DNA from: Bryobacteraceae bacterium
Lineage (GTDB): Bacteria > Acidobacteriota > Terriglobia > Bryobacterales > Bryobacteraceae
DNA: 64,000 nucleotides
Reading direction: 5' to 3'
NCBI GenBank assembly: GCA_023384675.1
Contig: JAHDVK010000021.1
Span: 31,624 to 95,623, forward strand
The notes beneath the pieces were generated by a model, which saw only the letters and a list, made by a program, of their open reading frames with translations, was not told the origin of the DNA and made no database searches. Below, piece after piece: positions 53,266 to 62,643 of this stretch; the first letter of the stretch is position 1; each line of letters begins with the position of its first letter. A program made the position numbers and the translations under genes.

Positions 53266-53293
53266 AGGGCGGCGGCCCGAAGACCGCCGCCCT
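53266..53293. terminator. Bidirectional terminator hairpin
   Basis: AGGGCGGCGG (53266-53275) pairs with CCGCCGCCCT (53284-53293), 10 bp, 8-base loop. It lies between the convergent DUF3445 gene (end 53261) and the first TonB-dependent receptor (end 53315). On the minus strand it is followed by TCTCTTAT, a moderate T-rich tail. Confidence 0.6.
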
Positions 53294-53314
53294 GATCGGA
53301 ATTGCCTGCAGCGT

Positions 53315-56300
53315 TTAGAACGACAACCGCACGCCGAAGCGGAACCGCCGCTCGTGGTCCGCGAAGGCGCTGGTGATGGCCATGAAGTCGTTGATGGTCC
53401 GAACGGAGCCGTCGGCGTTGAGCACCATGCTGCTGACGTTGGATGAGGGGCTGTTGAAGCGGGGAGTATTGGACACGTTGAAAGCTTCTGCCTTGAACTG
53501 CAGGATGAAGCGTTCGGTGAGGGCGAAGTCCTTGAAGATGGCCATGTCCGCCTTCTGGAAGCCGGGTCCGCGGAGTGCGTTGCGGCCCATGGTGCCGAAG
53601 CGGAAGACGTTGGACGGCCGCCCGTAGTTGGGATCGCGGAAGGAGGTGACGGAGAGCCACTGGGTGTTGGGCCCAACGTCGCCGATTTTCTGGATTTCGG
53701 CGACCTGATCGGCAGTCTGAGAGGAGCCGGGGGCATTGAGAGAGGTGGTCCCGGCGGAGACGGTGAACGGGGTTCCGCTGTAGGCGGAGTACACGCCGTT
53801 GACGCGCCAGCCACCGGCCAGGTAGTCCAGGAACCCGGACAGGGGGATGGGCTGCCCCTTGCCGAAGGGCATTTCGTAAACCCAGCTCATGACGAACATA
53901 TGCGGGCGATCGTAGCCGGCGAGGGCGCGGTTGCGGTCGAGGGCTTCGGGGATGTTGGTGAGCGGAAGGGAGACCCAGCCGTCGTCGTCAGCCATGTTGA
54001 TGGCCTTGGACCAGGTGTAGGCGCCCTTCAGGAAGAGGCCGCGCGAGAGGTTCTTGTTGATGGCAACCTGCATGGAGTGGTAGTTGGCGTTGCCCCATCC
54101 ATCCCACATGTTGGCGGCGATGCGGCGATTCTGCGTGGCGACGAGCGGCCGGCCGAGGGGGCCGGAGCCGACAGGCGCGGCGTTGATGTCCCGATCGAGG
54201 AATTGGCGGACAGTCTGGTTGCCAACATAGCCGACGGAGACTAGAAAATCAGCCGGGAGCCGGCGCTCGATCGTGAAGTTCCAACTTTGGATATAGCCGC
54301 GCTTGATAAGACCGCCCCAGGGGCTGCGCGGCCCCATGTCGACCGTAGGCGGCAGGATGACCGATCCAGTGCTGATGTCCGGAGTGGCTACGTCGGGGAG
54401 ACCCTCAGAGAGCCGGCCGAAGAAGCCGAACTGGGTGGGAGCAACCCAACTGGAACCGATTGTAGAGGGGTAAAGTCCGCGGAGAGGCCGGGAAACGACC
54501 ATGGGGTTGAAGGTAATGCCATAGCCTGAGCGGATCACGGTCTCGTCGCCGAGCCGCCAGGCGAAGCCGACACGGGGAGCGAAGAGCTTCTTGGAGGTGG
54601 TCATCCCGTTATTGCGCGGGATATTTCCGACACCACCGATGGTGACGACGTTGGTGGCGGGATCCCAGCGTTCGAGCCCGCGGCCTTCGCCACGGGTCAT
54701 GAGGGGGTAGTACTCGTAGCGAACGCCGAGGTTGAGCGTGAGGTTGCGGTTGACCTGCCAGCGGTCACGGAAGTACAGGCCGTTCTGCCATTCGCGGGTC
54801 GTCATGTCGAAGAACTGGACCGACTTGGAGGCGCTGCCGAGGATGTCGAGCATCCCGGCGGAGTAGGTGTGGATGTTGCGGGCGATCTGGCCCTGGAGGA
54901 CGGTGGCGTTGCCGCTGGGCGAAATGTTGCCGCGGGGGCCGCCGCTGACTTCAGGCTGCCAGTGGTTCATGGCATGGCGGACGATGTCCACGCCCCAACG
55001 GAATTCGTGAGCGCCCTGAACCTTCGAGAAGTTGGTGGTGTAGGTGTAGGAGCGATCGTTGTAGAAGTTGGGGTTGGACCCGGAGCAGTTGCCCCAGCCG
55101 GTCAGGCCGTTATTGATGCAAGGCTGGCCGGAGTAGCGGATGTCGCTGGCGAAGACGTTGCCGCCGTTGGTTCCGGGGATACCCCAGACCTCAGTGCCCC
55201 AATTGCGGCCGTAGTCGGGCCCGGTCGCGATATTGGAGAACCGGGTGTGGCCGAAGACGCCGTCGATGAGGAACGTGGGCGACGCAGTGTAGTTGAAACC
55301 GAAGGTGGGGATCTTCACCGAGACGTCGGCGATGCCCATCTGGCCGAGCGCGGGTCCGGTGAGCTCACCGAGCGCGCCGGAGCCCTGCACGGGGGCCTGC
55401 ATGTGCGAGTACTTGCCCCAGATCATTAGCTTCTCCGTCATGTTGTAGTTCGACTTGATGTCGTACTGATCCCGGGTGAGGGTAAACGGGGCGGAACTGA
55501 AGTAGTTATTCGAGATGCCGAAGGCATCAGCCGCGGTCTGGTTCGGAAGCGGCGCGAGAGCCTGGATCCGCGACCAGATCGGGGAGATGCGGGAGGCCGG
55601 GATCACGTTGTTGGCGAAGGGAACACGGCCCGCGCCGTTGGCATCCCCGGTAAACGGATCATAGATCTGGCCGAGGCCAAGATAGGGGGTGAAATTGCCG
55701 GCGCGCATCTCGGGCGTGGGCACGGTGGAGTTGGCGAATGGTGCATTAGTCTGTTTGGTCCGTTCGTAGCTGAAGAAGTAGAACAGCTTGTTCTTGATGA
55801 TCGGACCGCCGATAGCGCCGCCAGGGATGTTGACGGTCTGCTCGGGCAGGGTGGGTCTGGGCGTGTTGGCCTGGAAGAAGTAAGGCCGGGCGTAGAGGCT
55901 CTCGTTGTCGTGGTACCAGTAAGCCGCGCCTCGGATCTGGTTGGTGCCGGACTTGGTGGCCACGGTGACGGCCGCTCCGCCGGCCATGCCCTGCTCAGCA
56001 TCGAAGGACGACGTGGAAATATTGACGGTCTCGATGGACTCGACCGGGGGGTTGTAGAGCGTGTGGTGGGGAAGCCAGATATAGACGTTGATCGCACCAT
56101 CGACGCGCGTGTTGTTGTTATTCCGGTTGGTGCCGTTCACGTTCGTCGTCAGCGAACGCTGCGGCGAGGCGCCCATCGAGTTCTGGAACGCCGCCGGCGT
56201 GGCGCCGGGCACAAGGTTGATCAGGCTTTGGTAGTTGCGGTAGGCAGGCAGGGGCAGTTCGACAACAGTCCTCGCGTTGATCTCCGCGCGGGTGTCCGTG

Positions 56301-56713
56301 CGGTCAGTCTGGAGGGCGGCCGCGGTGGCCGAGACGGTGACCTGCTCGCTCACCTGGCCGACTTCGAGGCGTAGATTCAGACGGGTGACCGTATTGATCG
56401 TCACGACGACGCCTGTCTTGGTGATAGTGCGGAAACCGGGTGCGGTGACGACGAGGTTGTAGGCCCCCGCCGGCACATTCACAAGGTTGTACCGGCCCTG
56501 ATCGTCGGCCTGCACATCTCGGGTGGCCCCAGTCTCGGTGTTGACCAGGCTGACAGCCGCGCCGGGAACGACGGCTCCCGACGGATCCTCCACTGTCCCC
56601 ACGATGGACCCATATAAGACTTGCGCCGGCGCAGTGGCCGGCGCAATGATCGCAATCATAATCAGAAAAAATGATGCGTTAATGAATTGGTTCATTCGCA
56701 ACTTCTTTCGCAT
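53315..56713 (-). CDS. Oar-like TonB-dependent receptor (copy 1)
   Basis: 1132 residues from ATG 56713, which has a strong GGGAGGA Shine-Dalgarno (56725-56719). After a signal sequence (to APAQ) comes a carboxypeptidase-regulatory domain (GTVEDPSGAVVPGAAVSLVN), then a plug with VELPLPAYRNYQSLI and the conserved VDGAINVYIWLPHHTLYNPP, and a C-terminal 22-strand barrel ending RFRFGVRLSF (terminal Phe for BAM). Outer-membrane uptake of glycans or large substrates by TonB energy is the family role, but the ligand is unknown. It is the twin of the gene at 57019-60411. Confidence 0.9.
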   Translation of the reverse strand: MRKKLRMNQFINASFFLIMIAIIAPATAPAQVLYGSIVGTVEDPSGAVVPGAAVSLVNTETGATRDVQADDQGRYNLVNVPAGAYNLVVTAPGFRTITKTGVVVTINTVTRLNLRLEVGQVSEQVTVSATAAALQTDRTDTRAEINARTVVELPLPAYRNYQSLINLVPGATPAAFQNSMGASPQRSLTTNVNGTNRNNNNTRVDGAINVYIWLPHHTLYNPPVESIETVNISTSSFDAEQGMAGGAAVTVATKSGTNQIRGAAYWYHDNESLYARPYFFQANTPRPTLPEQTVNIPGGAIGGPIIKNKLFYFFSYERTKQTNAPFANSTVPTPEMRAGNFTPYLGLGQIYDPFTGDANGAGRVPFANNVIPASRISPIWSRIQALAPLPNQTAADAFGISNNYFSSAPFTLTRDQYDIKSNYNMTEKLMIWGKYSHMQAPVQGSGALGELTGPALGQMGIADVSVKIPTFGFNYTASPTFLIDGVFGHTRFSNIATGPDYGRNWGTEVWGIPGTNGGNVFASDIRYSGQPCINNGLTGWGNCSGSNPNFYNDRSYTYTTNFSKVQGAHEFRWGVDIVRHAMNHWQPEVSGGPRGNISPSGNATVLQGQIARNIHTYSAGMLDILGSASKSVQFFDMTTREWQNGLYFRDRWQVNRNLTLNLGVRYEYYPLMTRGEGRGLERWDPATNVVTIGGVGNIPRNNGMTTSKKLFAPRVGFAWRLGDETVIRSGYGITFNPMVVSRPLRGLYPSTIGSSWVAPTQFGFFGRLSEGLPDVATPDISTGSVILPPTVDMGPRSPWGGLIKRGYIQSWNFTIERRLPADFLVSVGYVGNQTVRQFLDRDINAAPVGSGPLGRPLVATQNRRIAANMWDGWGNANYHSMQVAINKNLSRGLFLKGAYTWSKAINMADDDGWVSLPLTNIPEALDRNRALAGYDRPHMFVMSWVYEMPFGKGQPIPLSGFLDYLAGGWRVNGVYSAYSGTPFTVSAGTTSLNAPGSSQTADQVAEIQKIGDVGPNTQWLSVTSFRDPNYGRPSNVFRFGTMGRNALRGPGFQKADMAIFKDFALTERFILQFKAEAFNVSNTPRFNSPSSNVSSMVLNADGSVRTINDFMAITSAFADHERRFRFGVRLSF

Positions 56714-56957
56714 AGCTAATCCTCCCAAACTGACATTCTGGTTCCCCGCTGATTCGACCCCGCTGAGCATGACTGCGGAGATCCCGGGTGACAAGGCTCC
56801 GCCGTCTCAATTCAAGGACGCTCGGTGAAAACCGCTGAAGCACACCGTCCTCTTGCCTGATTTTGGCGTCAGTCTATCACTGCGGAAATGCGTTTAACAG
56901 CGGCTCAATCGATAGCGTTTCACGTCTGGCTCTAAGGATAGGCGGCTGGACGAAAGA

Positions 56958-56987
56958 AAGGCGGCCTCCCAACGGGGAGGCCGCCTT
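56958..56987 (-). terminator. Intrinsic terminator of the second receptor gene
   Basis: A perfect 13-bp stem AAGGCGGCCTCCC (56958-56970) and its complement (56975-56987) close on a 4-base AACG loop. On the minus strand it is followed by TCTTTCGTCC. It lies 32 bases after the stop of the downstream receptor gene. The rest of the 305-base gap 56714-57018 holds the leader of copy 1, with no confident promoter. Confidence 0.8.
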
Positions 56988-57018
56988 GACTCAGAGACCT
57001 GAGCTCAGTCGAATACCG

Positions 57019-60000
57019 TCAGAACGACAACCGCACGCCGAAGCGGAACCGCCGTTCGTGATCGGAGAAGGCGCTGGTGATGGCCATGAAGTTGTTGATG
57101 GTCTGTACTTGCCCGGCCGCATTCAGCACCATGTTGCTGACGTTCGAAGCCGGGTTGTTGAACCGGGGCGTGTTGGTGAAGTTGAAGGACTCCGCCTTGA
57201 ACTGAAGCACGAAGCGCTCAGACAGTTGGAAATCCTTGAAAATCGCCAGGTCGGCCTTCTGGAAGCCCGGCCCGCGAAGAGCATTGCGGCCCATCGAGCC
57301 GAAGCGGAACTGGCCCGCCGGCCTCTGGAAGTTGGGATCGCGGAAGGATTCCACGGCCAGCCATTGTGTTCCAGGGCCCACGTCCTTGATCTTGTTGATC
57401 TCCGCCACCTGATCGGCCGTCTGGCTCGATCCGGGGGCGTTGAGCGAAGCGGTGGATGCGGAAACAGTGAACGGCGTTCCGCTGTAGGCGGAGTAGATTC
57501 CGTTCACGCGCCAGCCGCCGGCGATGTAATCGGCGATGCCGGAAAGCGGCATGGGACGGCCCTTGCCCCAGGGCATCTCGTACACCCAGCTCATGACGAA
57601 CATGTGCGGGCGGTCATAGCCGGCCAGGGCGCGGTTGCGCTCCAGCGCATCGGGGATGTTGGTCAGCGGCAGGCTGACCCAGCCGTCGTCATCGGCCATG
57701 TTGATGGCCTTCGACCACGTGTAGGCGCCCTTCATGAAGAGGCCGCGCGAGAGGTTCTTGTTGATGGCGACCTGCATCGAGTGGTAGTTGGCGTTGCCCC
57801 ATCCATCCCACATCTGGGCATCGATCAGGCGGCCTTGCGTCGCCGCCAGCGGCCGGCCCTGGGGACCGGCGCCGATGGGCGCGGCGTTGATGTTGCGGTC
57901 CAGGAACTGCCGCACGGTCTGGTTGCCGACGTAGCCCACCGAGACGAGGAACTCGGCCGGCAGCCGCCGCTCAACGGTGAAGTTCCAGCTTTGGATATAG
58001 CCGCGGTTGATCTGGCCGCCCCAGGGGCTGCGGGGACCCATATTCACCGTCCGGGGCAGCTCGAGCGTGCCCGTGCTGATGTCGGGGGTGGCGACGTCCG
58101 GAATACCGTCGCTCAGGAAACCGTAGTAGCCGAACTGCGTCGGAGCCACCCAGTTCGAACCGATGGTCGAGGGGTACAAGCCGCGCAGCGGGCGCGACAC
58201 CACCATCGGGTTGAACGTGATCCCGTAGCCGGCGCGGATGACGGTCTCATCCTGCAGACGCCAGGCGAAGCCCACGCGCGGGGCGAACATCTTCTTGGAC
58301 GTCGTCATCCCGTTGTTGCGGGGAATATTGCCGACGCCGCCGATGGTGACCAGGTTGGTGGCAGGGTCCCAGCGCTCGATGCCGCGGCCTTCGGCGCGGG
58401 TCATCAGCGGGTAGTATTCATACCGCACGCCCAGGTTGAGCGTGAAGTTGCGGTGGACCTGCCAGCGGTCGCGGAAGTACAGCCCGTTCTGCCATTCCCG
58501 GGTGGTCATGTCGAAGAACTGCACCGATTTGGCCGCGCTGCCGAGGATATTGAGCATGCCGGCGGCATACTGATGGGTGGCGCGCGCCACCTGGCCCTGG
58601 AGGACGGCGGCGTTGCCGGTGGGCGTGAGCGCGCCGCGCGGGTTGGCCACTTCCGGTTGCCAGTGATTCATCGCGTGGCGCACAATGTCCACGCCAAACC
58701 GCATTTCGTGCGCGCCCTTCAAAAGCGAGAAGTTGGTGGTGTAGGTGTAGCTTCGGTCGTTGTAGAAGTTGGGGTTCGAACCCTGGCAGTTGCCCCAAGC
58801 AGTCAGGCCGTTGGCGATGCAGGGCTGCCCCGAGTAGCGGATGTCATTCGGGAACAGGTTGCCGCCGTTGGTGCCGGGGATGCCCCACACCTCCTGGCCC
58901 CAGTTGCGGCCGAAGTCGGGTCCGGTGGCGATATTGGAGAACCGGGTGTGGCCGAAGACGCCGTCGATGAGGAAGGTGGGGGAAGCGGTGTAGTTGAAGC
59001 CGAAGGTTGGGATTTTGACGGAGACATCGGCGATGCCCATTTGGCCCAGCGCGGGACCGGTCAACTCGCCCAGCGCCCCGGCCCCCTGCACCGGCGCACT
59101 CATGTGCGAGTACTTGCCCCACACCATCAGCTTTTCGCTCACGTTGTAGTTGGACTTGATGTCGTACTGATCGCGGGTGAGCGAAAACTGGGCCGTGCTG
59201 AAGTAGTTGTTGGCGAGCCCGAACACGTCCGCCGCGGGTTGGTTGGGCATCGGCGCCAACTGTTGAATCCGCTGCCAGATGGGCGAAATCCGCGATGCCG
59301 GCAGAATGTTGCCCGCAAACGGAATACGCCCGCCGCCGTTGGCATCGCCGGTGAGCGGATCATAGATCGCGCCAAGCCCCGCGTAGGCCGAAAAATTTCC
59401 GGTCCGCATATCTGCGGGCGGGACAGTGAAGTTGCCGAACGGAGCGTTGGTCTGCTTCGTCCGTTCATAGCTGAAGAAGTAGAACAGCTTGTTCTTGATA
59501 ATCGGGCCGCCGATGGCGCCGCCGGGGATATTGACCGTCTGTTCCGGCAGAGCGGGACGGACCTCAGCCGGGCGGAAGAAGTACGGCCGCGCATATAGGC
59601 TTTCGTTGTCGTGGTACCAATATGCCGCGCCCCGAATCTGGTTCGTGCCCGACTTGGTCGCCACGGTGATGGCCGCGCCGCCCGCCATCCCCTGCTCGGC
59701 GTCGAACGAAGAGGTGGAAATGTTCACCGTCTCAATCGCCTCCACGGGCGGATTGTAAAGCGTGTGGTGCGGCAGCCAGATATAAACGTTGATCGCTCCG
59801 TCCACGCGCGTGTTGTTGTTGTTTCGGTTCGTGCCGTTTACGTTCGTCGTCAGCGACCGCTGCGGCGACGCGCCCATCGAGTTCTGAAACGCCGCCGGCG
59901 TGGCGCCCGGCACCAGGTTGATCAAGCTCTGGTAATTCCGGTAGTTGGGTAGCGGCAGTTCCACCACCTCTTTCGAACTGATTTCAGCGCGCGTGTCGGT

Positions 60001-60411
60001 CCGGTCCGTCTGCAGTGCGGCCATCGAGGCGGAAACGGTCACCTGTTCGCTGACCTGGCCTACTTCGAGCCGCGGATTGATGCGAGTGACGGTGTTGATG
60101 GTCACCACAATGCCCGTGTTGGTGGACGTCCGGAATCCAGGCGCCGTGACCACCAGATTGTATGTTCCCGCAGGCAGGTTCACAACGCTATACCTGCCCT
60201 GTGCGTCAGCCTGCAGTTCGCGGACGACGCCTGTCGCCATGTTAGTCAGGCTGACATTCGCGCCGGGAACCACGGCCCCCGACGGATCCTCCACTGTCCC
60301 CACAATCGATCCGTACAATACCTGCGCCTCCACCGGTTGCGTCGCAATACCGGCGGCGAGAATGAAGACCGCTAGCAGTAGCCAGCGGCTTCGTGACCTC
60401 CATTGGACCAT
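57019..60411 (-). CDS. Oar-like TonB-dependent receptor (copy 2)
   Basis: 1130 residues with a signal peptide (WLLLAVFILAAGIATQ, cleavage near VEAQ). Same architecture as copy 1: VLYGSIVGTVEDPSGAVVPG (carboxypeptidase-regulatory domain), plug, barrel and terminal RFRFGVRLSF. Long runs match copy 1 residue for residue, for example VNGTNRNNNNTRVDGAINVY and the IETVNISTSSFDAEQGMAGG block; the leaders differ. Arose by tandem duplication. Shine-Dalgarno AAGGGAG lies before the ATG. The 262-base region upstream (60412-60673) shows no other feature. Confidence 0.92.
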   Translation of the reverse strand: MVQWRSRSRWLLLAVFILAAGIATQPVEAQVLYGSIVGTVEDPSGAVVPGANVSLTNMATGVVRELQADAQGRYSVVNLPAGTYNLVVTAPGFRTSTNTGIVVTINTVTRINPRLEVGQVSEQVTVSASMAALQTDRTDTRAEISSKEVVELPLPNYRNYQSLINLVPGATPAAFQNSMGASPQRSLTTNVNGTNRNNNNTRVDGAINVYIWLPHHTLYNPPVEAIETVNISTSSFDAEQGMAGGAAITVATKSGTNQIRGAAYWYHDNESLYARPYFFRPAEVRPALPEQTVNIPGGAIGGPIIKNKLFYFFSYERTKQTNAPFGNFTVPPADMRTGNFSAYAGLGAIYDPLTGDANGGGRIPFAGNILPASRISPIWQRIQQLAPMPNQPAADVFGLANNYFSTAQFSLTRDQYDIKSNYNVSEKLMVWGKYSHMSAPVQGAGALGELTGPALGQMGIADVSVKIPTFGFNYTASPTFLIDGVFGHTRFSNIATGPDFGRNWGQEVWGIPGTNGGNLFPNDIRYSGQPCIANGLTAWGNCQGSNPNFYNDRSYTYTTNFSLLKGAHEMRFGVDIVRHAMNHWQPEVANPRGALTPTGNAAVLQGQVARATHQYAAGMLNILGSAAKSVQFFDMTTREWQNGLYFRDRWQVHRNFTLNLGVRYEYYPLMTRAEGRGIERWDPATNLVTIGGVGNIPRNNGMTTSKKMFAPRVGFAWRLQDETVIRAGYGITFNPMVVSRPLRGLYPSTIGSNWVAPTQFGYYGFLSDGIPDVATPDISTGTLELPRTVNMGPRSPWGGQINRGYIQSWNFTVERRLPAEFLVSVGYVGNQTVRQFLDRNINAAPIGAGPQGRPLAATQGRLIDAQMWDGWGNANYHSMQVAINKNLSRGLFMKGAYTWSKAINMADDDGWVSLPLTNIPDALERNRALAGYDRPHMFVMSWVYEMPWGKGRPMPLSGIADYIAGGWRVNGIYSAYSGTPFTVSASTASLNAPGSSQTADQVAEINKIKDVGPGTQWLAVESFRDPNFQRPAGQFRFGSMGRNALRGPGFQKADLAIFKDFQLSERFVLQFKAESFNFTNTPRFNNPASNVSNMVLNAAGQVQTINNFMAITSAFSDHERRFRFGVRLSF

Positions 60412-60673
60412 TGAATTGACTCCCTTTCGTTTTGTGCGTGTCTATTCTCCCCGGCTTGTTCTTGGACCGGAAGACTGCCGGAATCAAGACCCATTCGACA
60501 GCAGATGCTATACAAGGTAGCAATCTTTGGGCTGCCGCTTTCGATAGTTGGCCTGAGTGTAACTCAAAAAACCGCCAGTGTAAACCACCTTGTGACGCTC
60601 ACCGCGCAAAATGAAACGTCCGGCACAAACCGAAACGCGGTGCCCCGCCGCTCAGGCACGATATGCTGAGGGC

Positions 60674-61786
60674 ATGACCACCCCGGACTTCGGCAAAGGC
60701 TCCATTCGCCCCGGCGAGCAGACTGAATTCCTCGACCCGCAGACCGGGACACCCGTTCTTCAGCTCACGAACCACCCCTCCGTCAACCACCTCAGCTATT
60801 TCCTGCAAAGCTCCTTCACCCCCGATTCCACCCATCTCATCTTCATCAGCTACCGCACCGGCCAGGCCCAACTCTTCGAGACGGGCTTCCCTGATGGGCC
60901 GATCCGGCAGTTGACAGATGGACCGCCCATCCACGCCTACTCGCCCACCCTCTCGCCCGGGGGTGACTCGGTGTTTTTCGTGCGCGGCGGCTCGATCTGG
61001 CAGTTGGACCGCGCCTCGTTGGAAGAAAAGCTTGTCGTGGAGTTCGAGGGCGCTCAGCTCGGCGAGTGTACCTTGGGCGATGGCGGGCAGTGGCTCACCG
61101 CCGCCTACAAGCGCGGCTCCGGGCAGGGCCTCGTCGCGGGACGCGCCAACGGCCGCGACTGGCGCGTGATCCCCTTCAACCGCACCGTCATCCACCCGCA
61201 GTTCCATCCGCTGGAGCCGGAATGGATCGAGTTCGCCGGCGACCCCGCCCCCCGCATGTACCGCGTCCGCCGCGACGGCAGCGGGATGGAATGCCTGCTG
61301 GAGAATCCCTTCGAGCAATGGCTGACGCACGAGACGTTTCTGGGAGCCACTGGCGACATGGTCTTCGTCCACTGGCGGAAAGCGTTGCACCGGCTGGACT
61401 GGCGCACGAAGGAGGCGACCCAGTTAACCGATTTTCCGGTCTGGCACGTCAGCCCGAATCGTGCGGGAACCCACATCCTCTGCGACACCAACGTGCCGGA
61501 CGAAGGCATCTTTGAAATCGACGTGGCCACCGGCGCGCGAACCCTCATCTGCCTGCCCGGCTCCAGCAATGGCGGGACCCAATGGAAAGAGAGCCAGCCC
61601 GCCGACTGGAAACAGGATGCGAAGTCCGCGCTGAGCTGGCTCGAAGTGCCGCTGGATCAGGTGTACGGGCCGCAGTGGACCCACCCGCATCCGTGTTATT
61701 CGCCCGATGAGCGGTGGGTGACGTTCACCAGCGACCGGACGGGCCACGCGCAGGTCTATGCCGCCGAGAACACGGTCACACGGTAG
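60674..61786 (+). CDS. Oligogalacturonate lyase-like beta-propeller (PL22 type)
   Basis: 370 residues from ATG 60674. The start of the repeats (GTPVLQLTNHPSVNHLSYFLQS), FTPDSTHLIFISY, the HPQFHPLEPEWIEFAGDPAPRMY block, and HPHPCYSPDERWVTFTSD match oligogalacturonate lyase features (His/Gln/metal residues). No signal peptide is seen, as expected for the cytoplasmic enzyme that splits unsaturated digalacturonate during pectin breakdown. TolB-type propellers are a possible alternative. Overlaps the convergent DUF6807 gene by 31 bases. Confidence 0.8.
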   Translation: MTTPDFGKGSIRPGEQTEFLDPQTGTPVLQLTNHPSVNHLSYFLQSSFTPDSTHLIFISYRTGQAQLFETGFPDGPIRQLTDGPPIHAYSPTLSPGGDSVFFVRGGSIWQLDRASLEEKLVVEFEGAQLGECTLGDGGQWLTAAYKRGSGQGLVAGRANGRDWRVIPFNRTVIHPQFHPLEPEWIEFAGDPAPRMYRVRRDGSGMECLLENPFEQWLTHETFLGATGDMVFVHWRKALHRLDWRTKEATQLTDFPVWHVSPNRAGTHILCDTNVPDEGIFEIDVATGARTLICLPGSSNGGTQWKESQPADWKQDAKSALSWLEVPLDQVYGPQWTHPHPCYSPDERWVTFTSDRTGHAQVYAAENTVTR

Positions 61787-62643
61787 CGGAGCGTCAGCGG
61801 CTGGTTGGCGCCGAGGGTAATTTTCTCGAGGCCGGGGTAGTTCGCGGCGACATAGCCGTAATGGCGAAGGCACCAGCCGACCGGGCGGGAGCCGGGGTTG
61901 TCCGGGTGGTCTTCAATGCGGAGCCCGGCGCGGCGTCCGTTTTCGAACGTGGCTTCGAGTTCGGCCCAGGGGTGCGGAACCATATCGGAGTCCTTTTCCT
62001 CGACGCCCGCCTCGGTCCGGAGCACGGTTTCCGTGCGCGGGGCGAAGCGCACGCCGAACCCGCCATAGCCTTTCTTTTCACGGCCCGAAATCTCCACCGG
62101 CGCATCGACGGTCTCGAAAGTGAGCACAAAATCGATGTGGCGGCGGTTGTTTTGGGCCGGATGGACGGTAATTTCGACGATTTCGCGGACGGAACGCATG
62201 TCGCTGCCCATCACGTACCAGCCGTTTTCGATTTCGAGTACGGCGCGATCGGCATGGATTTCCCGCTTGAGCCAGGTGACGAAGCGCTGTTCCATGCCTT
62301 TCACCGCCCAGATGTCGTGCGTGACGCCCTCGATGGTGACCTCGGGCCAGGTCCAACAGATGCCGCGGTGGTGGTAGTGGTCCTTGGGGAAGTCATCGGT
62401 GAGGACGGTGCCGTCCGGGGCGTACACGGGATGCAGGTAAGAGGAGCGGCGGTACTTTGGATCCACACCGGGCGCGAGGATCATGCCGTGGTTGTAGGCG
62501 AAGACGGGCTGGCCGTTTTCGGTGAGGACCAGCGAATCACCGGAGGCATCGCCGAAGGCGAAGGGACTCGCCGGTTGCTGCGCGCAGGCCAGAAGCGCGA
62601 GTCCGGCTGCGGTGACGATGGCAATGGCGACAACCCGTTTCAT
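61756..62643 (-). CDS. DUF6807 (PmoA-family) lipoprotein
   Basis: 295 residues from ATG 62643; the leader MKRVVAIAIVTAAGLALLAC fits a lipoprotein signal (LALLAC, Cys20). The conserved core has GQPVFAYNHGMILAPGVDP, SSYLHPVYAPDGTVLTDDFP, DHYHHRGICWTWPEV and GGFGVRFAPR, the marks of the DUF6807 beta-sandwich family. Despite the PmoA name in some databases, no methane-oxygenase role is established; neighbours of this kind are usually Gfo/Idh/MocA oxidoreductases, as seen here (4-base overlap at 62640). Confidence 0.85.
   Translation of the reverse strand: MKRVVAIAIVTAAGLALLACAQQPASPFAFGDASGDSLVLTENGQPVFAYNHGMILAPGVDPKYRRSSYLHPVYAPDGTVLTDDFPKDHYHHRGICWTWPEVTIEGVTHDIWAVKGMEQRFVTWLKREIHADRAVLEIENGWYVMGSDMRSVREIVEITVHPAQNNRRHIDFVLTFETVDAPVEISGREKKGYGGFGVRFAPRTETVLRTEAGVEEKDSDMVPHPWAELEATFENGRRAGLRIEDHPDNPGSRPVGWCLRHYGYVAANYPGLEKITLGANQPLTLRYRVTVFSAA

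Noticed and set aside
56863..59598. 911-residue ORF opposite TonB receptor copy 2
   Set aside because: Its length reflects lack of stops in the antisense of a GC-rich gene; a shorter shadow occurs opposite copy 1 in the same relative frame.
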